33,181 nucleotides of DNA from Oehlia diaphana (lineage: Eukaryota > Glomeromycota > Glomeromycetes > Glomerales > Glomeraceae): contig QZLH01000120.1 in the NCBI GenBank assembly GCA_003833135.1, positions 14,355 to 47,535 on the forward strand. Direction: 5' to 3'. Within the stretch, counting starts at the first letter, position 1. Each line of letters opens with the position of its first letter. The translations under genes and the position numbers were made by a program. Below are positions 1 to 10,680 of the stretch, piece after piece. The notes under the pieces are model-generated. The model made no database searches. It saw nothing but the letters and a program-made list of their open reading frames with translations, and had not been told where the DNA came from.

Positions 1-72
<72 letters not shown>

Positions 73-121
73 TATATCTCAAAATATATTTTTTTTTTTT
101 TTTTTTATTATTTTTTTTTTT
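1..121. repeat. Poly-A then poly-T low-complexity tract
   Basis: The window opens with about 68 bases that are almost pure A, then a short TA stretch, then T runs up to about position 124. Such tracts are common between genes in very AT-rich fungal genomes. This one may also mark a poorly assembled stretch or the A-rich tail of an inserted element. No gene content is visible. Confidence 0.9.
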
Positions 122-122
122 T

Positions 123-447
123 TTGTTTTCCTTAGCGAAAAAGTGCGAGGATGTTCTCTTTAATAAAATTTTCAAACTGTTTAGGGATAACAGGTTTTTT
201 TTTTCTTATTTATATTACACTAACAAACCAGTTCTTTATCTTGATTTTAACAATGAAAAGATCGTTATACGACATAAAAAATGTTCCATTACTTTTGAAA
301 ATTTAATTATGGGGAGAAATATTTATTTGTACTGGATTTCAAAGAAGTTTTAAATTATTCTGAAAAATTATGGGGTGAACCATGCAAGAAGATGAAACAC
401 TTAAAAAAAAAATGATAATCCGATTAAAGTTACATTGCCGTAAATAA
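123..447 (+). pseudogene. Possible degraded F-box protein N-terminus
   Basis: An open frame at 123-353 (no ATG start) reads like the helical start of an F-box domain, with a Leu-rich acidic segment followed by a Phe/Leu/Tyr-rich helix. After its stop a second frame at about 369-445 contains LWGEPCKKMK, which resembles the LWSEPF motif that ends the F-box of the gene at 2130. The two pieces are in different frames, and both are followed by stops. The simplest reading is a decayed F-box copy upstream of an intact one. Similarity is only by eye and short, so chance is possible in such AT-rich DNA. Confidence 0.25.
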
Positions 448-2129
448 AAAATTTGATATACAATTCGTCAATTAAAAAAAAAAAAAAGGGTTCAATTAAA
501 TTTATCACACACAAATTTATTTCAAACGGGAGACAGAATCCAACTCTGGAAAATTATGTTTATCAATCATAATAATTAAAAGGGTATTTTCTTAATTATG
601 CAAGGTAAATCAATTGTTTTTTTTTTTAACACTAAATATAATATAATGAATGAAGGTCGGGTCTTCCGTGAATTTTGTTATATATTCGGTTTTCCTTAGG
701 GAATATCCTAAAAAATGGTTGGTTAGTAAATATTTGAGATTATACAAGGGTAGGTTTAAGGATTATCAAAACCTTATGATATTACAAATAAAAATTTTAT
801 AAACTGGTTAAATAACCTGTCAACATAATTATTATCCCAAAAATGTATTATAACCGGATATTTTACCAAGATCTAATGCAAGCATCACGATTATGTTATG
901 ATCGTTCCATATTTATCTTATTCATTTACCAATAGATAAGTATTTATATAAGAACTTATGTAAATCCTTGCTGATAATAATGTAGTGTATAGACCGTTTA
1001 TTTCCGCGATATGATAAGTAAAAATAGAACCATTATATAAAGTATAAATTTTGTAAAAATACGACTCAACTTATACTTTAATATCTAAAAAAAAACTATA
1101 AAAAGAACTTTATTTTTAACATTTTCCCCACGTCCATCGTATTAATACGGTTACACTGAGTTGAAAGGTACCGAAAATTAAAATTATTATCCAATTCCAA
1201 TAAGAATTTGATGAAAAATTTTAAAATTCATCTCTTTTATCTTTCTGGACATAATAGAATTAGAATAACTTGTAATGGAACCTTTCAATTTTTAAGTTGT
1301 TTATAATAATTAATAATACTGAATTTCTCAAGTAAATTTTAAAAAGTTGGTTGTACGGATAATTGATTCGATTCAATTATTTTCGATAATTCATTCTTTT
1401 AATTATTTTGTATTAGGAAAATATTGTGTCACGTAATTTACATATATTTAATCGAAATATTCATTAATTAAGTAATTAGAACGCTGGATTATTTCTAACA
1501 TTATTAAGGTCACACAAAATGTCTTTTACCTATATATGCGTATTTTCAGGACTTTATAATGATATCATTTCTAGTATTTCCGATTTCAGGATCTATCCAA
1601 TCAGATTGGATTCCCCACATTAGTTCATGATTTAATTTATTTTCATTTTAATTTGTGTTGCTTCTGAAAATGGTTAATTCAAAATTTTAAGAGTCTTAAT
1701 ATTCCTTATTAGCCAATCGCATTTGAAAATTTTAGGTTATGATTTTTTACTATATATAGTATAAGCCTCTGATCGTTTTCGTGTCCTCGTTTAACACGTT
1801 AATATCCACAAATAGAAACATCAAAGAAATTTTGATCATGAAATATTTTATTTTAAATTTTAATATTTTTTAATGCAGGAGAATTTTTTTTTTTTCATGA
1901 ACAAAACAATAATATATTTATTGTTAAAAAGTTTGCAAAAATTGATCAGTTGAAACTAAATTTTAAGGAAAAAAGTTTTATTCTATAGTGGCTATTTTTG
2001 TATAACGACTCTTTACCTAATTTGTCATAATCAAGTATGTTTGTGTACCCAAAAATCCATTCATTTAATTACAAATTTATCGTTCGAGCTTTTTTTTTTC
2101 TCTCTCTCTCCTTTATTAATTTTTGAATT
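448..2129. other. AT-rich intergenic region upstream of the F-box gene
   Basis: No supportable gene is visible on either strand. The stretch holds A and T homopolymers and scattered short palindromes such as the TA-rich one near 1751-1762. It ends with a pyrimidine tract (T run then CT repeats, about 2090-2112) directly before the F-box gene start codon at 2130. Pyrimidine tracts just upstream of the start are common in fungal promoters, so this one may belong to the core promoter or 5' leader. Confidence 0.6.
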
Positions 2130-3759
2130 ATGTTTTCTAAACTAACGGAAGATTGCTTTGATGAAATAATTAAATACATAAATGACAAAAATACACTTTA
2201 TTCTTTCTTACTTGTAAATCGGTTATTTTGCAGAAAAGTAACCCCAAAGTTATGGAGTGAACCTTTCGCTTTCTTGGAACATAGTTCTCCAGTTCTTATT
2301 CGTACTTATATATCATGTTTTTCTGATAATGAAAGAGATTCTTTGTACAACTATGGATTAAAAATTAAAATTAAATATAAACCTTCTTTATTTTCTTATC
2401 CTTCATTTTTAAATGAATTTGATTTTTGGCCTCTCAAAAGCTCTACAGAAGAATGGGTACGCTCTTTTGGACATAAGAAAAATTTGAAAATGAATCCTTT
2501 CTTCAGATATTTCCTTAAAATATTATTAAGGAAATGTAAAAACATGCGAACTTTGAGATGGTTTACCCATGAAAAATTTTATTTAATGCCAGATATTAGA
2601 AATTTCTCTAGTGGATCTCGTAATGTTTTTAAAAATATTAGAGAACTTCATTGCGGAAATTATTATTTAAACCCTATATTTTATTATCAGTTATCAAAAA
2701 TTTGCAAAAATATAACTGTATTGAATGTATTGCATTATCACAAACCAAATGATTCCCACCTTTCAGATTTAATTAAAAAACAAAATGGATTAAAATCTGT
2801 TACATTTTGTTCTCTTTCTGGTGGTACATTACGTTTGGTAAATATATATTATTCATTATTCATTATTTATTTATTTTATTTATTCGTCATTCATTCATTC
2901 ATTTGTTTATTTATTGTTATCATTAACTTTCATTACTTGTTCATCTCTTTATTAGATTGATAGTTTGAGTTCACAAGCTCATTCTATAGTTTCTATAAGA
3001 CTTGAGGATACAGATTTGACCGACGTATCATCAAAAGGTTTAATGATGTGTAGTAATTTAAAAACTTTGGAACTTCTCGATTGTCGAACAAATGATCCAA
3101 ATATATTTTGGGAACCTTTTGTTCTAAATTCTAAAATTCGATTATCAAAACTTACTTTGGTACGAGTACCAATTAATCCTAAAGTTATTGAAATTATTTT
3201 AAAAGATTCCTGTATGGATCTTGAGGAGTTAACTTTTGATAAAATTGTCGTGGAATCTATACCGGAAATTTTGAACATTTTGAAATCTTATTGTACAAAT
3301 ATTACTTATTTAAAAATTTTTATAATTAAATATTATTTTACTCAAAAATTATTCAAAATAATTCCGTCTTTTACGAAACTTAAGTCTTTAATTATTCGAA
3401 ATTCAAGATTGAGCTTTGGGAATCAATTTGATAAATTGGGATTATGTTTACCAAAATCTTTACGATTGTTTGATATGGATTTGGAAATATCAGCATTCAC
3501 GTTAAAGAGATTTTTATTAAATTGTTCGTCTCCATTAGAAAGATTAATATTAAATTATAGTGTCGGATTTACTAATGAACATTTGGAGGTTATTCTCAAA
3601 TATGCTAAAGCAAAAAGAAATTTAAAATCTATTGGATTTACTTATAGATCTTTACCGGAATTATTTATTCCATCATTTATTAGTGAGGCTACGGAGGCTA
3701 AAGTGAAGAAATTTATTGAAATTTATGATCCTGATGATCAGGATGATTGTTTATTTTAG
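2130..3759 (+). CDS. F-box / leucine-rich-repeat-like protein, two exons
   Basis: Exon 1 is 2130-2837 and exon 2 is 2956-3759. They are joined across a 118-nt phase-0 intron (GTAAAT..TTAG), giving about 503 residues. Residues 1-45 form an F-box: LTEDCFDEIIKYI, then a Leu/Val-rich helix (LLVNRLFCRKV), then LWSEPF. This domain normally binds Skp1 in SCF ubiquitin ligases. The rest, especially after residue 150, has the irregular Leu/Ile spacing of degenerate leucine-rich repeats (for example LKTLELLDCRTND), the usual substrate-binding part. Such proteins of about 500 residues form a very large family in Rhizophagus, which is family knowledge. The substrate is unknown. Without splicing the first exon runs into an AT-rich low-complexity tail, which supports the intron. 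The start ATG follows a pyrimidine tract. Confidence 0.85.
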
Positions 3760-3842
3760 TTATTATATATGTAGATGGAATGATGGATATATATAATATA
3801 TATATATATATTATTTTTTTAAAAATTAGCTAGCAAAAAATG

Positions 3843-3879
<37 letters not shown>

Positions 3880-3956
3880 ATTAAGTTTTTTTTTTTTTTT
3901 TTTAGAATTCGTTAATAGGAAAAGTCAGAATGAGGTTCTTTTGAGAAATTTAAGTA
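3760..3956. repeat. TA microsatellites downstream of the F-box gene
   Basis: A (TA)n block lies at about 3787-3812 and a clean (AT)15 block at 3845-3874, followed by a T run at about 3886-3903. They sit in the 3' flank of the F-box gene and just before a TIR element that starts at 3957. Such dinucleotide runs are likely length-polymorphic. Confidence 0.85.
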
Positions 3957-4133
3957 CAGTTCACCCTCACTATAGTGAATCCCATGGGCTGGAGATTAAA
4001 ATTCGTTATAGTGAGAAAAAATTCACTATACTGAGGGTCATTATATATATATAAAAAAAAAAATCTGTACTTGAACTTTTTTCATTATAGCAAGATATTC
4101 ATTATATAAAAATTCACTATAATAAAGGGTAAC
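3957..4133. mobile_element. Pogo/Tigger-like MITE, degenerate right end
   Basis: The left end reads TA|CAGTTCACCCTCACTATAG, that is, a TA dinucleotide followed by CAGT. Internally, TTCACTATA/TATAGTGA motifs occur repeatedly in both orientations. The right end (about 4112-4133, ATTCACTATAATAAAGGGTAA) is an imperfect inverted copy of the left. CAGT-type termini next to TA targets are known for Tc1/mariner-pogo elements. There is no transposase inside, so this is a non-autonomous copy. The exact right boundary is uncertain because that end has diverged. Confidence 0.6.
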
Positions 4134-5334
4134 AATTTTATTCTTAAAAAACTTATTTTATTAATTGTGATTACCGATTCATCGACTCACAAACTTTTTA
4201 AACCTTTGCCTAAAAAGTTAACTCGAGAATCTTTCACGGTGTTACGGTGTCACAACAAATTTAACCGTATCGCTTTGATTCTGTATTATTATTTTTTTTG
4301 TTTATAGCATGATTTTAAAAATATTGGATTCGCAAAAGATATATAAGAATTTTAATAGGTTGTTTACAATAATCTGTTCAAACTACATTTATATCATCAT
4401 CATCATCTATATCAATTAATTTGATGAATAAATGAAGTCTATCAATTTCTTAAAGTCATTATGCCTCTAAATGTGCAAACACAGCTCTTGAAATTAATTA
4501 GAATCAGTTAATTGTATCGTTATTCTTCTTATTCATATTATATAATATAGACGCAACTATCAACTTTATTCCAATTTCTTCCCTGCACGACATCTAATTT
4601 CCACGACAATGTCAACTCAACATTATGGTACATCTCATTCTGGATGGTAGTAGAGGAAGTTTGCAAGACCTTCCATTATATTGATTTCCAAGTTACTCAT
4701 GTCATTTCACACCATTTTTACCGAGTAATTATTTTCTTAATCAATTAATCATTTTCCATAGGTTCATTAAATTCATGGTATTTATGATAATTCTTTCATT
4801 CTTTTTCACATCAAACAATTTTGACAAGCTTTGCAATTTTTTGCATGACTTCATCAATTTTCTTGATCATAATGAAAGGTCATCCCCACCGGTTACAAAA
4901 AAGTCCAAGCTATGCTTATCTATTGATGAATTTAGTTAAGATGCTAAAAAAGAAATTATTACGCCTGTCTTAGATATGTAGATTGTATTGTAGAAAGGCT
5001 CCATTCACTCTTATAATTATTGATTGTAAATAAATAATATTTATTTTTCCTGATATGCATTAAAGGAAACATTATATTATATTATATATAAAAAAAAAAC
5101 TAAATCTTCGAAATAGCTGAAAATACTTACTGTAAACTTCTTTTTCCTTTTCTTGATGTGGAAAATTTATCGATCAATCGGGCAAATAGGATATCGGGAT
5201 ATACAGTAGGTCTTGACTGTGGATATTTTAGATTGGTCCGTTTATCCTACAGTCTGTATTACCTCCCAGGTCTTGAAGATCATCTGTCAATCTGTCAATT
5301 TCGATCCAAACTCACATCTTAAAGTATTGTTATT
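4134..5334. other. Intergenic region upstream of MED1, weak coding relics
   Basis: No intact gene is seen. Short translated stretches with stops (about 4560-4700 and 4850-4980) look more protein-like than random AT-rich DNA, for example DHNERSSPPVTKKSKLCL near 4866. They match nothing I recognise and are probably relics of a mobile or duplicated gene. The last 200 bases, which are somewhat richer in G and C, should hold the MED1 promoter. Confidence 0.5.
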
Positions 5335-8300
5335 ATGACTGAAACAGAAGCCAAGTCAATACATACATTAATTCGTGAACTACAAAGTATAATTAAAAAT
5401 TCACAGGAGCAATGGGGTTTAAATTTTCCTAAAGGACAAGGAGATAAAGGGGATAAATCGGATAAATCTCAGACAAATATTGCGATTGCGAATGGTATTT
5501 ATATATTAATATTTAATGGTCACATTTACGATATTCTATTAAAAAAACTTTTTGCCTTTATTGTTAACAGCTGTACATACATTCGGGCCAGTAAACTTAA
5601 ACGAGTTATTCGAAGAAATTCCACAAAAAATCACACTTATGCGAGAAATAATTACTCAATTTAAGAATAATATGTTGACTGGAATTCAAGGGTCAGAACA
5701 ATCATTAAGTAATTATATTAATCAACTCAAAGTAAACTATTTTATTTTTTAAGAAAATTTTTTTATTAAATGTAGATATATAAATTAATTATTGGTTTTT
5801 TAATTTATTTAAAAGAAAGAATCAGAACGTCTTGATTCACTTGCCGAATTAAAAGATAGTATCAAGACATGTAAAAGTTTGGCTTTAGATGCATGTCATG
5901 ATAATTCGACAGCATTTAAATTTATTATACAACAGATCGAGAGTTTGGGAAAACAACTTGGGTATATAACAAAAATTTATTATCTATAATATATTTAATT
6001 CATTTTGTTTTATTGCTAATTTCTTGCACTACTTTAAAGACTTTTAATATATCATGATACTGGAGAGCCAGGAGAGACAGTATTGACTATGAGTGGAGCG
6101 ATTATAGTGTTAGATGTAAGTCTTATTCCATTTATCTTTTTACGCGTTTTTACGTTTTAAAAAGACTTGATTGTTCAAATTGAATTATTTCTTGTAGATA
6201 AAATATGACGAAATCTTGAATCGAATTATTAAAGTTGTTGTTTCGTATGCGACTGATGCTCGTCAAAATGATAAAGATGATCGTGTGTGTATTATTTTTA
6301 TCAAAATATATCGTATATTTATATTATCAAATTAATTAATTTATAATACTTATATTTAAAATTAAAAAGGTTAATAGTTTATTGACTCAGCAATTAAGGT
6401 ATTAAATTATTTTTTATTAAAATGTCTTTTTTTTTTCTAACATAAATTAATCTCATTTTTCTAATTTTTTTTTTCTTTTTTAGCGATTTCAAACAATTTA
6501 ATTTATTTAAGAAAAATCTTGAAACTTTAAAGACATTGGAGACAATGTCGAAATTAATTCAGCCAGTTGATTGTTTTCATTGTATAAAATGCATAAGTAA
6601 TGATATAAAAACAATTTATGAGAAAGAATTGTAAGCTTATTACATTTAATTTTTTTGTCGACATAACTGTTTCAAAAGGATATGTTAAATTTATTTAATG
6701 ATTATTAGTGCTATTACAAATGGAGATGTTCAAAAAATATTGACCGAAGGTCATGGAATACCATTGTTCAATGTTGATCGAGTAGGTCCTTCGATCGCAT
6801 ATTGGGCTCCTAAACATCAAATTATGGAAATAGATTGGAAGTACATCAAGGACATTATAATTCAAGGTACTGTACATATCTCTAAAGGTTATAAATTATT
6901 TCGGGTTTCGGCTAATTTTATTAAATTTATTTAGGTGAAATGCATGAGTCATTTCGATCTCTTCATCGAATGTGGATCTCGATGGAAAAATCTCAAACGC
7001 CACACTTATTTTTACCACCTGGTAGAAAACAATATTTGCTTAATGATGAATTAGAAAACGAAATAATTGAATTAATGGAAAAGTAAGATCATTTATTATA
7101 TTGCATACTTTTTATTTTTTTTAGTAAAATTAATAATATAAAATATTAAATATTTACAAAAAATTTTATAGTTACTTTATTAATCCAGAAATTCCAGAAG
7201 TTCAATTTTCTTTACTTCAAGCTCCTTTAAAGTTTTTACATCCAAAGGAAGATTCTACAATTTTTGCTTCCGCACTTATAGAATTTGTCGTTTGGCTTGA
7301 TCCACCGGTATATGTTTCTGATAACGTAGCTAGACATATTGGAAGTTTTGCTGGTATTGTCAATAGAGGTAATTAAATTTGAACAATTTTATAAGTTTAT
7401 TAAAATAGATTTATTTATTCATTTATTTATTCATTTACTTTTATATTAATTTATTAAAAACAGGATATTTTGTAAGCAGCGCGTTTCAAAAAAAAGATCC
7501 TCAAACTTTATCATTAGAGCAACTGTTGGTGAGTATTTAATAGTTACTCGGCACAAAGTGCCGAGCAACTGTCGTATGTTGTATTTGCAATAAGCAATAT
7601 GATTGGTGGGATTTACTGAGCGCAACTCAGCAAATTTAACTGAAGTACTGAACGTATTCTTATTGCAAATACATGTAAGGCACGATAGTGTCGCAGTTAC
7701 GAGGTCGTGTTGTGCCGAGTAACTGTTTTATCAGGCTTACGTAATAGGTATTTTTTATACAACTTAGTAACTGGTTGTACTAACATAAATCACCAATTAG
7801 TAAATGTCTGATAATGACTTTTTTAATCAAGATTAGTCTAATTATTATTCTTTTTAATTAATAGATAGAAGGAATTATCCCTCCCATAAAGCATAGTTCT
7901 ACATCCCGAGCTCCAAAGATAATTCACCAATGGGAAAAGGTGGGGTTTTTTTCTTTGGGTAAATTTTAGAATTAATCTCATTTTTATTCATGAATATTTG
8001 AAATTGCGAATTATTAGAAATTCGATGATTCGCCATATCTTCAAGTATTCAATTTAGACAGTAAATGTAATACAAAGGCAAGAAGGATTGATCGTATTCC
8101 ATTTTCTAATTTAATTCAAGTATATGGGCTCATTAAGGTTTATTTTCTTGCATATTAGTTATCTAATGTTATATAAAATGAATGAATTCAATTTAATTAT
8201 CCGTTTCTTCCAAATTATTAGATATTAAGACAACAGCTTCTTTTTAATAAACTATATCAAAGTTGTTTTAATTCTTCAACTTACAAACAAATAACAATAA

Positions 8301-8979
8301 CAAGACTATCTAAACATGATCATGCTGAAAAGATTTTGCCAGATGCAGAAGATGCAGAAGGTTAGTAACGTTGTTAAAAAAGCTCCATTCTATTTTATAT
8401 ACTCTCAAATCATTAATAAAAACGAACTTTTTTTTTATTCTTTTTTACTTTTCATTTGATGTTAAATAAAATATCATTTTCAAACGAATCTTCTTTAATC
8501 ACTTTTAATCACAAAATTCGAACAAAATTTTAGCAAAAATACAGATAAAAGTTCAAACAATTAATTCACCTACCGGATTATCATTGGATATTCAACTACC
8601 TCCAAAGATTATATCTCCACAAATTACTATTCATTTAAGCGTTACTATCTCACACGAAGATTCTCTATTATGCTATGCAACTGGTTTTGGTGATATTAGT
8701 AATTTGAATGAAGAATTAACTAGAGTGTTACAAACATATCAAGATATTCCAATGTTAATTAATCATTTATTAGATAGTTTATTAAAACCACAGAATGTTG
8801 AGGAGATAAAAATAGAAGAGACAAAATTGGAAGAGACTAAGTTGGAAGAAACAAAGTTTGAGGAAATGAATATTGATGGAATAAATATAGATTTAAATTT
8901 GGATATAATAGAAGAAATAGAAAGTAATATGATGATAGATGAAAACGTTATGAATTCTTATATTGTAAGTTTTAATTGA
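5335..8979 (+). CDS. MED1: Mediator complex subunit 1 (MED1), 15 exons
   Basis: Exons: 5335-5494, 5571-5731, 5816-5961, 6040-6115, 6198-6284, 6370-6398, 6484-6630, 6709-6866, 6935-7082, 7172-7368, 7464-7528, 7865-7939, 8018-8137, 8222-8360, 8534-8979. All joins keep frame and give about 717 residues. The layout fits the Med1 domain: an N-terminal helical part (LRELQSIIKN), a beta segment with HDTGEPGETVLTMSG and VSYATDARQN followed by a QQL-DFKQF helix (matching animal MED1 YVEVQLDPAG..VVHHGENP..LVQQLREKNFDEF), then GIPLF and a late beta domain TIHLSVTISHEDSLLC. MED1 sits in the Mediator middle module and links regulators to RNA polymerase II. The C-terminus has a short acidic EETKL-type repeat. 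A perfect GTAAGT donor at 8965 may be used with an acceptor at 9049, which would end the protein at 9055 instead. Identification is by family pattern, not by search. Confidence 0.85.
7542..7724. mobile_element. MITE inserted in MED1 intron 11
   Basis: The termini are inverted copies, AGTTACTCGGCACAA at 7542-7556 and its complement ending at 7724. Inside, GTATTTGCAATAAG near 7580 is answered by its inverse near 7660. A subterminal hairpin CTCGGCAC-AAA-GTGCCGAG occupies 7547-7565. The element is about 183 bp, non-coding, and richer in G and C than the surrounding intron. It accounts for most of the 336-nt length of this intron, against 70-120 nt for the others in MED1. The target duplication is unclear (TTTAAT on the left, TTTTAT on the right), so the superfamily cannot be assigned. 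Confidence 0.75.
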
Positions 8980-9055
8980 AAATTTCTTGTATTTATACAT
9001 ATTTTAATCAATATTAATGAAAGGATTAAATTTATTTATATTGTAATAGAATTAA

Positions 9056-10029
9056 TAATATCAGTTTACAAGATGCAGGTAATAAAAAATTTTAATGAGC
9101 AAATTACTTGATTAATCAAGTTTAATTATAATAAATTTATTGCATTAAATAATGTTTATTTTCCAATAAATACAATAGGTTCTCTAATTTTTAAAGAATA
9201 GTTACAAATTACAATATAAAAAAATTTTAAAGTTTTCTAAAATATTTCATATATATATAATTAATTGTGTATATAAAAAATAAAATAATAGTTTAATACA
9301 CTATTCACAGATAAATAGATAATAAATAATACTATTAATTAATATAATAATATTTAGTATTTGAACTTCATATAAATATTAATATTTTCTTATTGTAATT
9401 TGAATGTTAGAGTTGCCGTCAATCCGTAAATAAACACACTTATGAATATTGTCAATAATGAATATTAAGTCAATAAAAAGAAATTTTTTTTTTTAGATAT
9501 CTTATGAATATCTATCAATACATAATATAATAAAAAACAATTGTCTTCAAAAATAAAAGTAGAGAGAAAATTAAAACGGATTGAAATTCACCCGGATCGG
9601 ATGAAAAATCAATCCAATTTTATTTTCTCTTTTTTTTTTTGTATAAAATAGTAAATTTTTTAAACTATTAGATTCTTTATTAATTAAAATCCGTGTATAA
9701 TTACCAAAATGTGCCCTTTCGAATTCATCCGGATCGTAACTCTAGAATACGTAAATAAGAAGAGATTAAATTTTAATTTTATTTAAATATACTATTATTA
9801 CTAATATAACAAAATATTTTTTTTGATAACAAAAATTTAAATAATATATATATCTTGTGCTTTATATAGATAATTGAATGATTATATTTTGTGTCATATG
9901 ATATCATTATACATTAACTCTTTTTTCAAAAAAAATTTTTAAAAAAATTTTTTAATGTGATTAATATCTAATATTATCAGTTATCCTTGAGAGTTCATTT
10001 TGGTCAGTTATCTCATATTTATATATAAC
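9056..10029. other. AT-rich intergenic DNA downstream of MED1
   Basis: No gene is seen. Short sequences containing CCGGATCG in the same orientation occur near 9593 and 9731. Both are embedded in ATTCAcCCGGATCG or ATTCAtCCGGATCG and stand out as GC-rich islands in AT-rich DNA, so they may be parts of one decayed repeat. A/T foldback runs lie around 9926-9955. Confidence 0.6.
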
Positions 10030-10680
10030 CACCCTTGTCAAAAACCGTCCTGAAGAATTGCGCGATGACCTACAATACACGATGCAATCCGTCATATTGT
10101 CTTCGTGTTGCAGATTTGGCTATCCGAAGGAAGTCATAGAAATACTTACATACGCGATGATAACGGAAAACCCGAATTAGTAACAGTACATTCGTAAATC
10201 CACATGTCCGGCAACAACTTCAAGATTGACGCGCAAACGTTGAATTGAGATCGATTCTCAGTATGAACACTGCTCTACAGTACATATCCAAGTATGCGAG
10301 CAGAGCCATATTATTTGAGGTTGCGTAATGCGTCTTTTCCACGCGATTTGCTGATACACCAACTGTATTACATTCGGAGAGGCCGATGTAGACAATTTAA
10401 TATTAATAAGCTTAGAATGCTAAACTGCTTTGTTACCGGAATCAATGCCGTTTATACAATTTATACAGGCGGTAATGAGGCACGTAATGTTGATTCAGAC
10501 TTAGGCAAAAGGACTTGAGACTCAATTTTTGTTAGCAAGAGGTGCGAGGGTTATGCTCAGATCTAACTTGTGGACAGAAAGTCGGGTTGGTCAATGGTTC
10601 AGTGGGTACTAGTCAAGAAATTTTATTTGAAGAAAACCATCACTTCTTATTGCTTTAACATTGTAAAAGGCAATGATAGA
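10030..10680 (+). pseudogene. Helitron Rep/Pif1-helicase relic, internally deleted
   Basis: Conceptual translation in several frames gives pieces typical of fungal Helitron proteins. In order they are CRFGYPKEV (about 10116-10142), TYIRDDNGKPELVTV (about 10147-10190), the Rep-side phrase MNTALQYISKYASRAEP (about 10263-10313), then GGNEARNVDSDLG (about 10468-10506), GARVMLRSNLWTE (about 10542-10580) and GLVNGSVGT (about 10582-10610). The last group matches the C-terminal motifs of Pif1-type helicases. In an intact element several hundred codons separate the Rep phrase from the helicase end. Here they are about 150 bases apart, so the middle is deleted, and frameshifts and stops interrupt the rest. 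The copy is dead. The Helitron ends (5' TC, 3' hairpin plus CTRR) were not located. Confidence 0.75.
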
